From Montifringilla adamsi (taxonomy: Eukaryota; Chordata; Aves; Passeriformes; Passeridae), in the NCBI GenBank assembly GCA_017590115.1, contig JAGGNK010012114.1:1185467-1249466 (forward strand): DNA of 64,000 nt, in the 5' to 3' direction. The notes beneath the pieces are model-generated. The model ran no database searches and was not told the DNA's origin. It saw only the letters and a list, made by a program, of their open reading frames with translations. A program made the translations under genes and the position numbers. Numbering within the stretch: the first letter of the stretch is position 1; every line of letters starts with the position of its first letter. Shown one piece after another: positions 51,963 to 64,000 of this stretch.

Positions 51963-54900
51963 TGAGCCTCATTGCAAACGTAATTTTAGAAGTCTTCACC
52001 TGCCCTGGCTCCAACTTTTTCCATCTTTCCTCACATAGAAAACATGAGAAAAATGTAAGTCTCTTTCCTTGCATGGGAAACAGTTTGCTGGCAAACCAAA
52101 CCCTGCAGCAGCTTTGCAGCAATTCTACTTACCAAGAGGAACATCATTTCCATTTGGCAAGTCCCCAGTGAACATCACACTGCTTACATCTTTTCCTATG
52201 CTATGTGATCAGTACAGGTTGAATGAGCAAGACACAGCTGTGCTCACACCACAACCCCTCTTTCAGAAGGATGGTGGTGGCGGGTGTTAGCCTTAGAGGC
52301 TGAGTTCCCCAGGCTGCCATCGGGGACTCTCTGAAGGGAAAAGTTTAGGAACAATTTAGAAATTATAGACCAGATCATAGAGCTATCATAAAGCTTTCAT
52401 CAGTCTATAAAACAGGCTTTCCTTTTCATAAAAAAAGCTCTCAAACATTTTTGTCTTATAAAAAGAATATTGATGCTGGAACTCTGAAAACTTCATGCGA
52501 ACTTTTATTTTCTCTGCTTCACTTTTCATTTCCTGTTTTTCTTTTCTTTCTCTGTGGTGAGTACTTTCATGAGACCTTTAATGCTTTTTGATCAACTTAT
52601 GGGTGAGGTGCCTCAAATAACACCTCCATGTCGCCTATCTCTGATTTCTACCAGGAGGTCACCAGGCAGCCATGACCTCTTAGAAGCAGTGACAGAGAGA
52701 TGTCATCTTCGGTCCTCTGCATCACCCAAAGCTGAGGAAGAAAACGAGATTAGGTGGGGAGAAATATGGCAGTTCCAACTCCTCTAACATTTTTAAGGCT
52801 TTCTGAAAGAGTATTGTGAGAATGGCACACACTGAATGACCTTCTTGCTGTCTTTGCAAGAAAAACATTCTTTCTGTGACATGCTTGTGCCAGTACCATC
52901 ACAAGTTTCTTCACAGAGAGTAGGTGCTGTGTTTTTCCTTTTCAGGTAATTTTCCTATCACAGGTGGAAAATAGAAGACAGTTGTCCAATTGTCACCCCA
53001 GGCTGAGCCCCACCTTGCCTCATGCTGCAGCCGGCAGAGCTGCTGGTGTTTCCACAAGCAGCCCCGAAGCCCCAGCACTGGGCACAGGGTGCATGCACCC
53101 TGATTGTCACTATCTTATTGCATGAAGGCAGTATTCAAGAAATATTTAGCTATGTTTTCCCAATGTTTGCATGATGGTTGAGCTTTTTTTTTTGTTTTTA
53201 ACTGAAGTCTTTCTTTTTGGGAGAAAGGCAGTGTTTATGCCTGCTTGTGTAATACCCGGTAGTTGAGTGTCTGCTTTTAATTGCTGACAATCAAATATTA
53301 CTACTGGAAATAATGATAGAAAAGAATTACAGCTATTTTCCCCAAGGTGGTGCTGCATAGGTAAAGCAGAGAGCCTTTCATATGATTTGATTAATGTAAT
53401 ATACTCATTTAGCATTTGTTGACACATAGGTATTTCAGCACAAACCCCACTATGAGTTTTGACAACATAAATATTTTGGGTCTATCTGTCATGATAGATG
53501 AAGAAATCAGAAACACAGAAAAAAAAAAAGAAGGAAAAAAGAAAAAATAATCACATAACTAATCTACAGTGAATAATTTAGTTCACTCCATCTCTATCTC
53601 TGTACAGGCAATACTGCACAGCAGTTGACAGCCCTGGGTTGGTGACAGTCAGGAAATGAGTTCTCTACACCATTGTCCTATTTCCATGACTCAAACTTTT
53701 ACAATTTAATAGTAAAGGATTTTAAATTATTGCTGGACAGTTGATTGAAAGTTGCTGTACCTGTTTTCAAAATGTTGTAAGTAAAAATTGATGTGATTTT
53801 GAAAATGGAAAACTATTGTATGAAACTCTTTAGCATCAAGAGAGCTTCCTGGACTATGGCCATAAGCTGCATTTGCTCAAGTCAATTTTGCATTAATCAG
53901 TGTGCCTTGAAGATTACGTCCTATGTTTTTTTATTTAGTGGGTCATATATTTTAAAAAATGCCTTTAAGTGTTTTGATGAAACACATTAAAAATCCACTG
54001 TAATGCCTAGGTGGCTGACAGTGTTAATATATAGCAGGTACCTTTCCCTTTACAGTTTAAATAATCTGGAGGAGATGCTTCATTATTTATTTTTAAATTT
54101 TATCCCCAGAGATCTGTAATATCTGAAAATCAAAGTTGTGGTACGTGTCTCCAATATTTTCAAAAATACTAATAAATGTTTTCCAGTCACTCAACCACAA
54201 AATCAGATTTTTAAAGGAAGTTTTCCAGCTAGAAATTACATAAATGATCTGATGTTCTTTCACACCACCAAGAGAGCATGAAAATTAACCCTGGCTGTCT
54301 TTGTGCTGCCAATAGAGTCCACAGAAGGAGTAGTGTAATGTTTAATAAAATGGCAAACATCAGGCCAGAGTGTGTACTGATTTTCAAAATATTCACAGGT
54401 CTGATGTTTTCCTATAGCCTGTCCAAATATTTTGGTCACAAAATAGACTTTTCACAACAACCAGACTTCGTCTGAATTTCCTATTTTTTTGTGAAGGGAT
54501 CTGGCTGTCTTGGAGGTCCTACCAGCAGCAGAAGAATTTTGTAGTCTCACCTCCACTCTTGGGTGCGAAGGTGAGTACATGAATAAAGCCTTCAGGGTTC
54601 AACCCTCCATTCTAAGTTAAGACAAGCGTGTGCAGGCAGAGACATGTCCTCTTCAATAGACAAATGATATCATGAAAGATGAAGCAGTGTGCACATGCTG
54701 CTTTAGCCAGTAAAAATCTCTTGACACCTGACACTGGCACAGACTGGTGGTGCTTCAACACAACTCTCCTATGCCCTGGCTGTGGAGGGAAGAGCTCCCT
54801 CCCGTGCCCTGACCTGGAAGGAAGCAAATTTCCTGCTTCAGGCTGCAAGCTGCAGAGGCATGAAGAGGCCTCCCAAGGCTGCCTTGGAATCTCTAGGGGT

Positions 54901-56960
54901 GCGGCAGAACTGTCTGAACATGGAAGAGAAGCAAGCACAGCAGCCATGTTAAGAGAGGTTCACTTCAATCACTCTTTAGTAGGAATCCAGACACTTGTTT
55001 TTTTAGGGCTCTCTAAAACAACATTTTTGCAGGGAGAAGACCAACCCAAAACGTTGCAGTAAGAGCTGCCTTGTTCATGCCCTGGAACTGCCTGTCTACT
55101 GAGCTGAACTCCCGTGGGGAGGAAGCCTTCTCCTGCAATGGGGCCCCCATGGTGGGAAGAAAGGATGGCTGTAGCAATTTACACATTCTGGAGGCCAGGA
55201 TGTAGGGACCCAAGCTGTGAATATGAATATTCACAAAAGTTATACACACAGCTAAATGCGAAGGACTGGCTTCAGCTCAGTCTAGGATTTGAGCACATAT
55301 TTTGTTTCAAGGCTAGTCTATCCAAACTAATTTGTCCATCTCTAGAAATTTTGCCCAGCGGGCCCCATCTCACAGCTTTTAGTCTTTATTCAGGCTATAA
55401 GCCCATTGACCTCAGTGAAAGCTGTGCCAGGATAAAGATTGAAGGAGGACCGCAGGATTCAGGCTGAATATCTTGAATAGCATTTAGATATGATTTCCTG
55501 TATAAAGATTTCCAAATTTTTTAACTAAAATTTGGGAGGATGATAACAACTTCAGTGACATGATTTAGAATAATCACTTCTCAAATGTAGACATGAGGTA
55601 AAAGATAGTAAATGAAACTTTTGAAAGAAATATAGCCTACGTAACATGCTGGGAGTGGTCAGTGGGTAAACAAGTTCTGGCAGTGGTGAAGTTATGTGAA
55701 TGCACAGGAATTATTTAGTACTTTCCTCTGACTAGAGACAGGACCACACAAATACAGGCCTGTCACAAATATATACGAAGGGAATGATGACTCCAATTCA
55801 TTACATTTAGTGGGATTCTGTGTGTTTTGCTGGGCTGCTGACCTACTGCAACAGTATTAAAATGCACTGGGGTGCATTTTTTAAGTTACAGAGGAAAAAT
55901 GAGAGGAGCCTTTAAAAGACTTTGCATGTACAGCCAAGTCCACAGTTGGTGCAGGTCTCTGAGGCTATACCACCAGAAAGGCTGAGTAAAGCCCTGGGAC
56001 TGGAACAGAAGTGCTTGCTGACTGCTGTCCTGCAGAAGGTCATTTAGCAAGTTTTACAAGCTGTTCTCTAGCCATATTTGAGTTACTCTAATTCTGCACT
56101 ATTGTGCAGTTTCACACCCCTTTCTATGCCCAGCCACTTTTAGAGGTTTTCCTGATTTTGGTTGGCATTTGTTAAGAACAGTGGGAGCCTGCAGTGGTTC
56201 ATTCAGGAGAGAAGAAAAGATGAGAGGTCTACAGACAGGGGCTTTGAAGAAATTGAATGTTAAAGCTGGATATCTAGTAAACTTGAGCTCCCCTATTTTG
56301 GCTAGCTCTGAAGTTGAAATTTTTGGAGTTTTCTTGGCCTTCCATCTAGATCTGACCTGTCCTCTGAGAGTATGTGGATATTTTTGGCTTTTTAGAATAT
56401 ACTGCACAGATCACAGATCAGAAAAATTACAGCTGGCAAAAACCTTTCCTCATTTAGCTTGGCTGCCTGTCTGTGAAGGATAGTTCCCTAGAGTCTGTTT
56501 TTGTAGACTTCATAACACAATCTAGAACTAGTGAAAAGGGGAAAGTTTGTCCGGAGAAGTCTGCTATTTAAGAGAAGGGCTTGATTTGGATTTGGATTTT
56601 TATTTTGGTTGCTGCTGTTTTATTTTGTCTGGATGAAACACACTAAAATTTATGCAGTTGTCTAGAAACTCTCTCTGTGCCTTGGTATGGGAGAAGATTT
56701 GCATGGCTATTTATTTTTGTGATAACCCATGCTTCAGACAGATCTGAAGAATCTGTTAATCACTGTCTGAGCTGATTTCCACCTGGGTGAGAATGAAGGA
56801 CTATTCACTGCATGACATGTGAATAATGCATCACAATAAAGGCTGTAATTTAATATTTGCACTGTAGTAGCACTTTCCTATCCTTCAGAATATTGAATCA
56901 CACATGAGCAGTGTCCAAAACACAATTACAGCTATAACACAGCAACACCTTTCATGTCCC
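51963..56960. other. Intergenic, no gene seen
   Basis: No recognised coding or RNA gene. Moderately GC-rich segments at about 54610-55060 and 55110-55460 have open frames on both strands but no domain. The segment around 55380-55470 (gcccattgacctcagtgaaa, gccaggataaagattgaagg) resembles undated amniote interspersed-repeat debris. A 9-bp-arm hairpin lies at 55859-55880. Confidence 0.6.
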
Positions 56961-56965
56961 ATAAA

Positions 56966-57122
56966 GTGGGGAAGGGGGGGGAAAGAAAAGAAAAGAAAAA
57001 AAAGAAAAGAAAAAAAAGAAAAGGAAAAGAAAAGAAAAGAAAAGAAAAGAAAAGAAAAGAAAAGAAAAAGAAAAAAGAAAAAGAAAAAAGAAAAAAGAAA
57101 AAAGAAAAAAGAAAAAAAAAAA
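56966..57122. repeat. Polypurine (GAAAA)n-type tract
   Basis: About 155 bases are purine-only on the + strand. The tract begins with gggg-rich sequence and continues as GAAAA and GAAAAA units. Open frames across it on either strand are pure Lys/Glu/Arg or Phe/Ser/Leu low complexity and are not genes. Confidence 0.97.
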
Positions 57123-58860
57123 CCCAAACAAACAAAACACTTAAAAGAACCTTCAAAATGCCTGCAGATCCTTCTGTCTTGATTGCTTCTAGGTCACACG
57201 GGAATGCACTTCAGGAAAGCTCCCACAGTGCCTACCCAGAAAAGGGGGCTGTATGGGGTAAAAATCCCTTAGGGAGCCTGGTTACTCTGCATTTTTCTCC
57301 CTGCTTTTCACACCATGGGGAGTTTGTAGGCTCAGCCCTCTGGATCCTTCCTGGCAAATGGATGAGTCACAAAACAGCACACTGCTGGTCTGATTGGGGC
57401 TGAGAAGGGATTATATCACCTCACACATAGCCTCACAGCATTGTATTAAACTTCCCTTTTGCTGGATTAAAACTGAGAAAAATAACCTCTACTTTTCTCT
57501 TGTTTCGGATTGCCAGTCCAAGGCTTAACGTAATGCTTTACAAATTGCATGAGCCCCATATTGTGTTTGCTTTGTGACAGGTCTGACTCTGCTTCATTAA
57601 CTGGCTCCTTCTGGCATAACACTTTCACCCATCAAATTTACCTGTTCTTAACTGTCTTGAAAGAAACTCCAAACTGTGAGTAGTAGTTAATACTTCTTTC
57701 TGTACCACATCTGGTATTGCTTAAGGTTATGCATAGGCTCTTAACAGTCGTTTTCCTTTCTGCAGTACAAAATGAAACCTATTGATTATAATTTGTTTCC
57801 ACTCCCTTTTATCTTTAATCAGAACTTGGAAGAAAAATATTCAAGGAGTGCTTTTCTCTATTTTTTTCTTTGTTTCTGCAGCAAGCTAATTCCTATGAAA
57901 AATAACATTCAATGAAGGCGAAAGGATAATTTTCATTGTGATTTTGCCAAATGCCTGTTTTCCCTTATGAAAATCCTCTAATAATCTCAAAATATTGGAT
58001 AGAGATCTTAGAGTTAGGGCACAGAATATAAATTGAAGCATCCCTTAGAGTTCTGTGGCATTATGAACCAATCTAATTTTGCTGTTGGGGTTATCACAAT
58101 GACTTTGTGAATCATGTGGATGGCTTTCAATAAGGTGGACTGAAGGCCCTGAGCCAGGAAATGTTATTGTCTTACAGAAAAATGAGTGCAGCAGCATAAC
58201 CCTGAGGGCATGAAATCTCAGTGAAGTCAGTGGGATTTACCTTGTCCATGAAAGAGGAACTGCAAGGAAAATTGACAGCTGACAAAAGTTCCTTCTGTTC
58301 TATGCCCTTTGATAACTGATTCTGGACTTGATTTTCAATTTTTTCCTATTTTCTAATTTTTTTTTAAATTTAGACTACAACAGGTTTAAGGATCTAATTT
58401 GTTTCTGTAACAGATCTGGCATCCAAATTATTAAAAAGTGTTTGTTTCATAAAGTACTGTGCTTATGTTACTTTTGATTTGAAATTTGTTTTCCTTAATA
58501 TACTCTGTCATTGCAGGGGAAGAATCAACAAAGCCCTTCCAATGATAAGGCTCAATATAACCTGGGACATGTTCCCATGAGAGGTGTTCCATCTGACTCT
58601 GAAATGCAATGGGGTCCAGGAAGTTTTGGACCCTTTTTCCCTACTTCAATCCCCTCTTTTAAGTTTTCTGCCTCTGCACACTCCAGCTACATCCCTGATC
58701 AAGATCAAAAATGGAAGTAAAACTGTGGCATGTGCCACGCAGTGCACCTCTCCCTGACACAACCTGAAGGACTATTTTTAGCTTTATTAAGTTAAATGAG
58801 GCTTTGAACTGGATTTTAAGACATTTTCTTCCATCATATTACCTTTTAAATTATTTCCTA
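57123..58860. other. Intergenic, no gene seen
   Basis: Unique AT-rich sequence up to the assembly gap. Nothing beyond short low-complexity runs and a possible repeat scrap near 58210-58245 (agtgaagtcagtgggattta). Confidence 0.6.
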
Positions 58861-58892
58861 NNNNNNNNNNNNNNNNNNNNNNNNNNNNNNNN
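58861..58892. other. Assembly gap (32 N)
   Basis: 32 consecutive N characters flanked by T-rich sequence (aaattatttccta before, tttccacc after). The true length of missing sequence is unknown. Confidence 1.
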
Positions 58893-61800
58893 TTTCCACC
58901 TACAGAAGAACTTTCTTCCAGCCCACTACCTACACCTTTCAAAGGTGTTCTTTAAGCTATTTCCATTTCTGTTTCTTAATCTGTTTCCATTTCTTTCTTT
59001 CTTTCTGAAAAAAGCATTTCTCTTGCACCAGATTCACCATCATCCCCTTGCCCTCTTTTCTGGCATGCTCTGTTTTATGAGGAGGTCCCCAGGTGGGCCT
59101 TGGCATTAGGAGCAGAGAGTGACTGACCACTCTTCCATGCTGTGGATAGTGTTTGAACACAAGTGTTTGTGCTGTTCTGGCAGCAGGAGAAGCTGTAAAA
59201 TTCTAGGAAATATCTTCTCAATTCATTCCTTTGCTTCTGTCTTCCCAAGTAGCCTTATAAGGGAGTAGGGTTATTTGGGAACAGCTTTCCGGGCAAGGAC
59301 AAATACTACTGTAGTGATGCAGCTATACTGTTCCTTGGCATCATGGCTGGTGAATTTCCATTTCTTATACCATATCCAAAACTTGCCTAATTTGATGCTT
59401 CTTTGCTCTAAAAAATTTTTACAAATTATTCTAACATGATATTTATGAAGAACATCTTTATTCTGTTAAGTGTATCTGAAAAAGAAATAGAAGCAGTGAA
59501 TTAGGTCTTTTGAGAATAGCCTTATGGAATGACAAGTAAAATTATCCAATAGAGATGGTGTGTGACTTCTTTGCACAGTGAAATTTTGTTTTCTGGTCAC
59601 ACTTTTCATGAGTAGAAGACACTTAAGTGCTACCAGTATTACCCTGCGATTCGTTGTACTTATGGTACCACAGGATGATGAATTCAGACATATCTGCTGG
59701 GAACCAAGCATTATCAAGAGGATTTCACAGAGGAAAACTAATTATTTAAAGGAGCAGCTGAAATGTATTTCTGTTCTGAATGTCCCCTAGAGCCTGGCTA
59801 GTAGGGACATTCAGCCCATAAATATGGACTAAACTCTATTTTCATAATTGATTTGCAGTACATCTTTAAGTGCTAAGGAGGCCAGGTGGTTCAGCAGTGA
59901 CTGCAGCTTGATTCTTGTACAATAAAGAATCTGTGCATGCTGCACTCAGGCAAGTTATACCATAGACAGTTGAGGCTGATAGGAATCCATGCAGTAATTC
60001 TCACTCCATCATTTTCGAACATTAGTGACTTACAGGTCCTGATCTTAGTTCTGAATTTGCCTTCGTTTTCATTGATTTTGTGGTATATCTGATGCCCACT
60101 GCAGTAAATTACTGAGATCATAAATGATGACTCATGAAGCCGAGAGTGAAGTCAATGCCATTGGGGTGAACAAAATTAATGGATGCTGGTGGATGATCTT
60201 TGTGCTTTCCTGTATCTGCTGTTTGAACCTTTTCATTGCACATGGGCCTTAGGAAGTCTGGGGATGTGATCACAAAAAATAGCTCCATGGCTCAGTTTTC
60301 TTATATCTCAGTAAATGAGCAGGGGGCTGAGGAAAAGGGGGTGCATGAAGGATTTCAGTAATTTTTTTTTTACATCTCTATTTCTTAGGTAACAAGATGA
60401 TGCTGATCTAGTAGTTCCAGAATTGTGATCTTTACAGCAGTAGACCAGCAGAAATTGAGGTAACATTATCTAAGGCAGTTATAAACTTTCAGTGGCAAAA
60501 GGTTGATCTATATTTGGAATATCTTTCACCTGTTTCAGGGCAGGAAGAAAGAATCATTACTGTCATATTTTTTGACAGTACTGCTGAGACAATCTTCATG
60601 CTGCCCAAAAACCTGGCATTATCTTTCCTTAGAAGACCAAATCACTCACAGCAAACAATAGCAGACCCTTTGAGAAATACTTTCCATATTGCTTAATACA
60701 CAAATTGAGAGAAACACTTCACTAACTTCAAGAACAGAATCTTTTTAAGGAGGAAAATGTAGTCCAACTGGGGGTAAAGGAGCTTGCATGGACTTAAAAT
60801 AATAAAGGGCTCTTTGATAGAATTAAACCAGTGTTACTGGCCATCCAAAAGCTGCCTGTTACCACAGACATCACAAAACAACATCGCTGGTTATGTGATG
60901 TGCAGCAATAGAGATTGCATTGATTTGCAGTTTCGTGACTGCAGAGTAACCATCAGTATTTGGATGGCTGTGTGCTTCACTGACACAGATACAAGTCAGT
61001 GTTTGCCACCATCAATGTGACATGAATCTTTCATAATCCTCGTCACATAAAGAGATCCAAACAAAAATGATGCCCACTTATTTCCTGTCAATGACAGGAA
61101 ACAGTGTCCCTATTCTAGAGTATACTGGGTTTTTAAGTACTGCCAATTCAGTCATAAGGCTCTTAGACATGTCTATACCCAACAGGGGTACCATACGAAA
61201 GTAGTTCCAAGGACAAAAAATCTGATGTTTAAACAAAGAAACCATTTCTACTAAGCATGAACAATACCTGAAAGAAGCAGATTGGGAACTGAAATTACAC
61301 CATTCCTTGTTGCTTTTGATATTTTGATGTTGCCACCATTGCAGTGGTCAATGGTGGAACAGCACTTGAATGGGAAAGTAGTTGGCCGCAAAGTGACCCC
61401 TCTGATCAAATACAATGCCAGTGCAAGTCTTGGGATTTCCAACATCATAAGCCATATAGAGAAGCATTGTTATATAAAGCTTGCCGATTCTAAAAGGCCT
61501 TTTAAATTCTCAAATAAAAAGCCTAAGATATTTATGACTGTGTTGCTAGATGTGGAGGCCAAGTAAACTCACAATGTTGATCTTAGTTGTGTTTAAATTT
61601 CTCCTGCCTTCTAGCACTTTGAGCTGTAGTGGAAAGAAATAATTTACTTCTAGTAGCTTTAAGCATTTGGAAACACAGGGGTACCATGGAAGAGGGTTAA
61701 AAACATAAATTATGTCACATAAATAGTCCCAGAACTGTTGTTGGGTACCTTTCCTCTCAGACACTGCAGATCTATAGTGACATGTGTGGGCACATTAAAA

Positions 61801-64000
61801 AAAAAGCCCCTGGACAAAATGTGGTGCCAGCCCCTGAGTTACTGGCTTTTGACATCAGGCTGTACTCATTTAACACTCCACTGCAAGCAAACAAATAAAC
61901 ACAAAGCTTGAGCCTCAAACCTGAAGTTTCTTCCTGAAAGCATGATTGTCTTTGTTAGACAATTGATATTTAAAGACATTCTTTGTTTATCTGTATATAT
62001 ACATCCTTTTTTATCATGGTTAAGTTTGGGAAGGAATACAAAATGTGATCTTCCTCTTCTTGGGGTTTTAATTGCTCTGCAAGTTTCACGTTTAGGAAAG
62101 AATCTATTCAGCTTTTCACCCTATTAGAGATCAGAGGCTACAGAGTGCTCACAGAGCCTGCAAAGCAGGGCAGCTGAGCAGTGAGGGTGCAGTCGCCCTC
62201 TCCAAGGCAGGATATGCTTGCTGGATGAAATCTTTTGGAGCAGAATAGCAGTCATCCATCCCATTTGGAAAGGTTTTGGTTAAAAGAAGCTTATTTTTCA
62301 TTTCTTTATGGTGCATTTAATTTTAAATGCAGGGTAAAGTTTGTCAAAAAGTCCCAAGCACTACCAGGTGTAAGAGCAGTGAGATGATCTATCATGTGGA
62401 AGATTACCGTGGTATAAGGCATGGCAAAATGCAGTTTGTTGAACCCAGAAACAAATTAAACACTTATCTCAAAAGTAAATTTAATGAAAAATTTATGTGA
62501 GACATATACATGTTCTGATTAAGGTTATTAAAGTTAGACAGTAAGATTTCCTGGTAGAAATTTTCTTTCTTGTTTTTACAAGGTCTCAACTTTATCACTT
62601 TATTCCCTTACTTTTGCATTTTCTTTTCACTTCTGAAAAGTCTGAATCTTTAAAGAAGAAAGAACTAATAAAGATTAGGGAGAGGGAGAGTGAGGGTGAA
62701 TGTCTGCTTGTGTACCTGTACAAGGTACACAAGGAATAGAGTGTGACATCCATGAGTTACACAGATCAGTAAGACTACTTACTGACTGCTTACGACTACT
62801 AGAATTACTACTTAATTTTTTTCTATTAAGAAAAACATGATAGGAAAAAAGGTAAAAAACCATCATGGCTTAAATCTGGCCTAGATCTTCATTTACGCGT
62901 GATTAGTTTAAGCCATCTCTTAAAATCGCTACAAATTAAACTACACATGCAATTAGGATTTTTTCCTGTTGCTTTTCCCTCCCCTTTCCTTTATTTTCTT
63001 TATAATGCCCTCCCCCAAAAAAACCCACAAGATATTTTAGCTTGAAAAGGCATGTTTCTCTTTTCTCATTGCAAATCCTTGGTTTTGTACTAGGCACAAG
63101 ACCTAAACAAAAAATCTATGCAAGAAAAATGTTCTTCATTGTCTGACCGAAATTTAACGTGATTCTCTCCAGAACAGATTTGTTGTTGAAGTTTTATTTT
63201 TAATGTAATGAGATCTAGTGTTTTTCTTTGTTTTAGTACAGAATAATTGCATTCTTCAGTAGCATAGACTATTATTATTTGTTTATTCAAATTCTGATGA
63301 TCAGTCTATTAAAATACATTATTATGGTTAGGCAGAATCACAGGTACATTTTATTTTACATTGAAGCTGAATAATTTTTCTGAAAGTTCACTGCATGTGT
63401 CCTCTGAACAAGAATATGTTGCCTGCAAAAATAGATCAGTGAGGAAAGAAAAGAGATTTGGCAAGGCTGTGTTTATTGTTCAATAAATCACAGTCACTAT
63501 AAGTGACCTGCTGACTTCAAGTTCTTTAGGTCAAGGAACCCTTTGCTATTCTGCAACTTCACCTCTTTGCTGAGCCTCTTAATCAAAAGTGTAAAGCCAG
63601 AAAGAACATCAAACAATCAAGAGCTGGATGATTGGATTGGTTATTTTAAATGACTACAGCTATGGTTGTGACAGATTTGAGGATAGATTGCATCATCTCA
63701 GCCTCACTAAGTAGGTTGAATAGGTTGAGCATTTTGTGAAAAACAGCTCCCCTCCCTCAAAAAAAAATTTACATGAAGCCATCACTCAAGGTACTTTGAC
63801 AATTAATTTACTACACATGTAAAATCTGCAGGGAGTAGAAAAAAAAATCCAGTGTAGTGACACCTCAGCTTTGCTATAATGGGAATTAAAGATAATTTTT
63901 AATGCCTTTACTATATTAACATATATTTGCTGTGCTGTTTTATTCAGGCTTATCTCTTAATTCAACCTGGTAATTTGTACTGGTTCCTGTGATTTTACGT
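58893..64000. other. Intergenic, no confident gene
   Basis: No recognisable gene. A segment at about 60780-61570 has relatively long open stretches in more than one frame and a perfect inverted repeat just upstream of its second half (61081-61101), but no motif I can name. No PRDM6 zinc-finger coding on the minus strand was found. Confidence 0.55.
61081..61101. repeat. Perfect inverted repeat, 10-bp arms, 1-nt spacer
   Basis: tttcctgtca (61081-61090), a single a, then tgacaggaaa (61092-61101). It could be a palindromic protein-binding site. The TTCCTGTC half resembles an ETS-type core. Confidence 0.9.

Noticed and set aside
56885..57403. Open frames of 60-149 codons on both strands around the purine tract
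   Set aside because: They are translations of a GAAAA/TTTTC simple repeat (poly Lys/Glu/Arg or Phe/Ser/Leu) and extend only because the repeat lacks stops.

Overview
This is a vertebrate nuclear sequence, most likely from a bird. The main evidence is one multi-exon protein-coding gene with GT-AG introns, recognisable CR1 retrotransposon pieces (including the avian-type CR1 3' end) and an AT-rich, repeat-poor intergenic background. A crocodilian or turtle source cannot be excluded from sequence alone. There is one assembly gap of 32 Ns at 58861-58892.

The left 28.6 kb carries the 3' three-quarters of CEP120 (centrosomal protein 120) on the + strand. I could place 15 consecutive coding exons by eye, from 1737-1964 to the terminal exon 28354-28594. 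All 14 junctions are GT-AG and phase-compatible. Together they make an open frame of 753 residues plus a stop. The N-terminal part (about 230 residues by comparison with the roughly 986-residue human protein, recalled from memory) lies upstream of the window. The visible part encodes the end of the second C2 domain, a linker, the complete third C2 domain, the long C-terminal coiled coil and the conserved C-terminal tail. The linker includes a 111-nt exon that I cannot match in the mammalian protein. The introns range from 89 bp to 8.9 kb and hold only old CR1 debris and simple repeats.

From about 28.6 to 30.5 kb is the probable CEP120 3' UTR, with several AATAAA hexamers. From about 30.5 kb to the end I find no supportable protein-coding gene. 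The short open frames there are isolated, lack recognisable domains and often overlap each other on both strands. In mammals the gene convergent with CEP120 is PRDM6 (recalled synteny), but no PR/SET or C2H2 zinc-finger coding sequence is visible, so it should lie beyond the right edge.

The intergenic part contains an internally deleted CR1 (51285-51962), an older antisense CR1-like fragment (about 44.3 kb), a GAAAA-type polypurine tract (about 57 kb) and several poly-T tracts. It also has a small CpG-dense patch (about 40.2 kb), a TAAT-rich imperfect tandem repeat (about 38.45 kb) and a few strong short inverted repeats. None of this amounts to a new biological system. The items most worth checking are the extra CEP120 linker exon, the CpG patch, the 19-bp-arm palindrome at 49323-49365 and the unexplained block at 61.25-61.57 kb.
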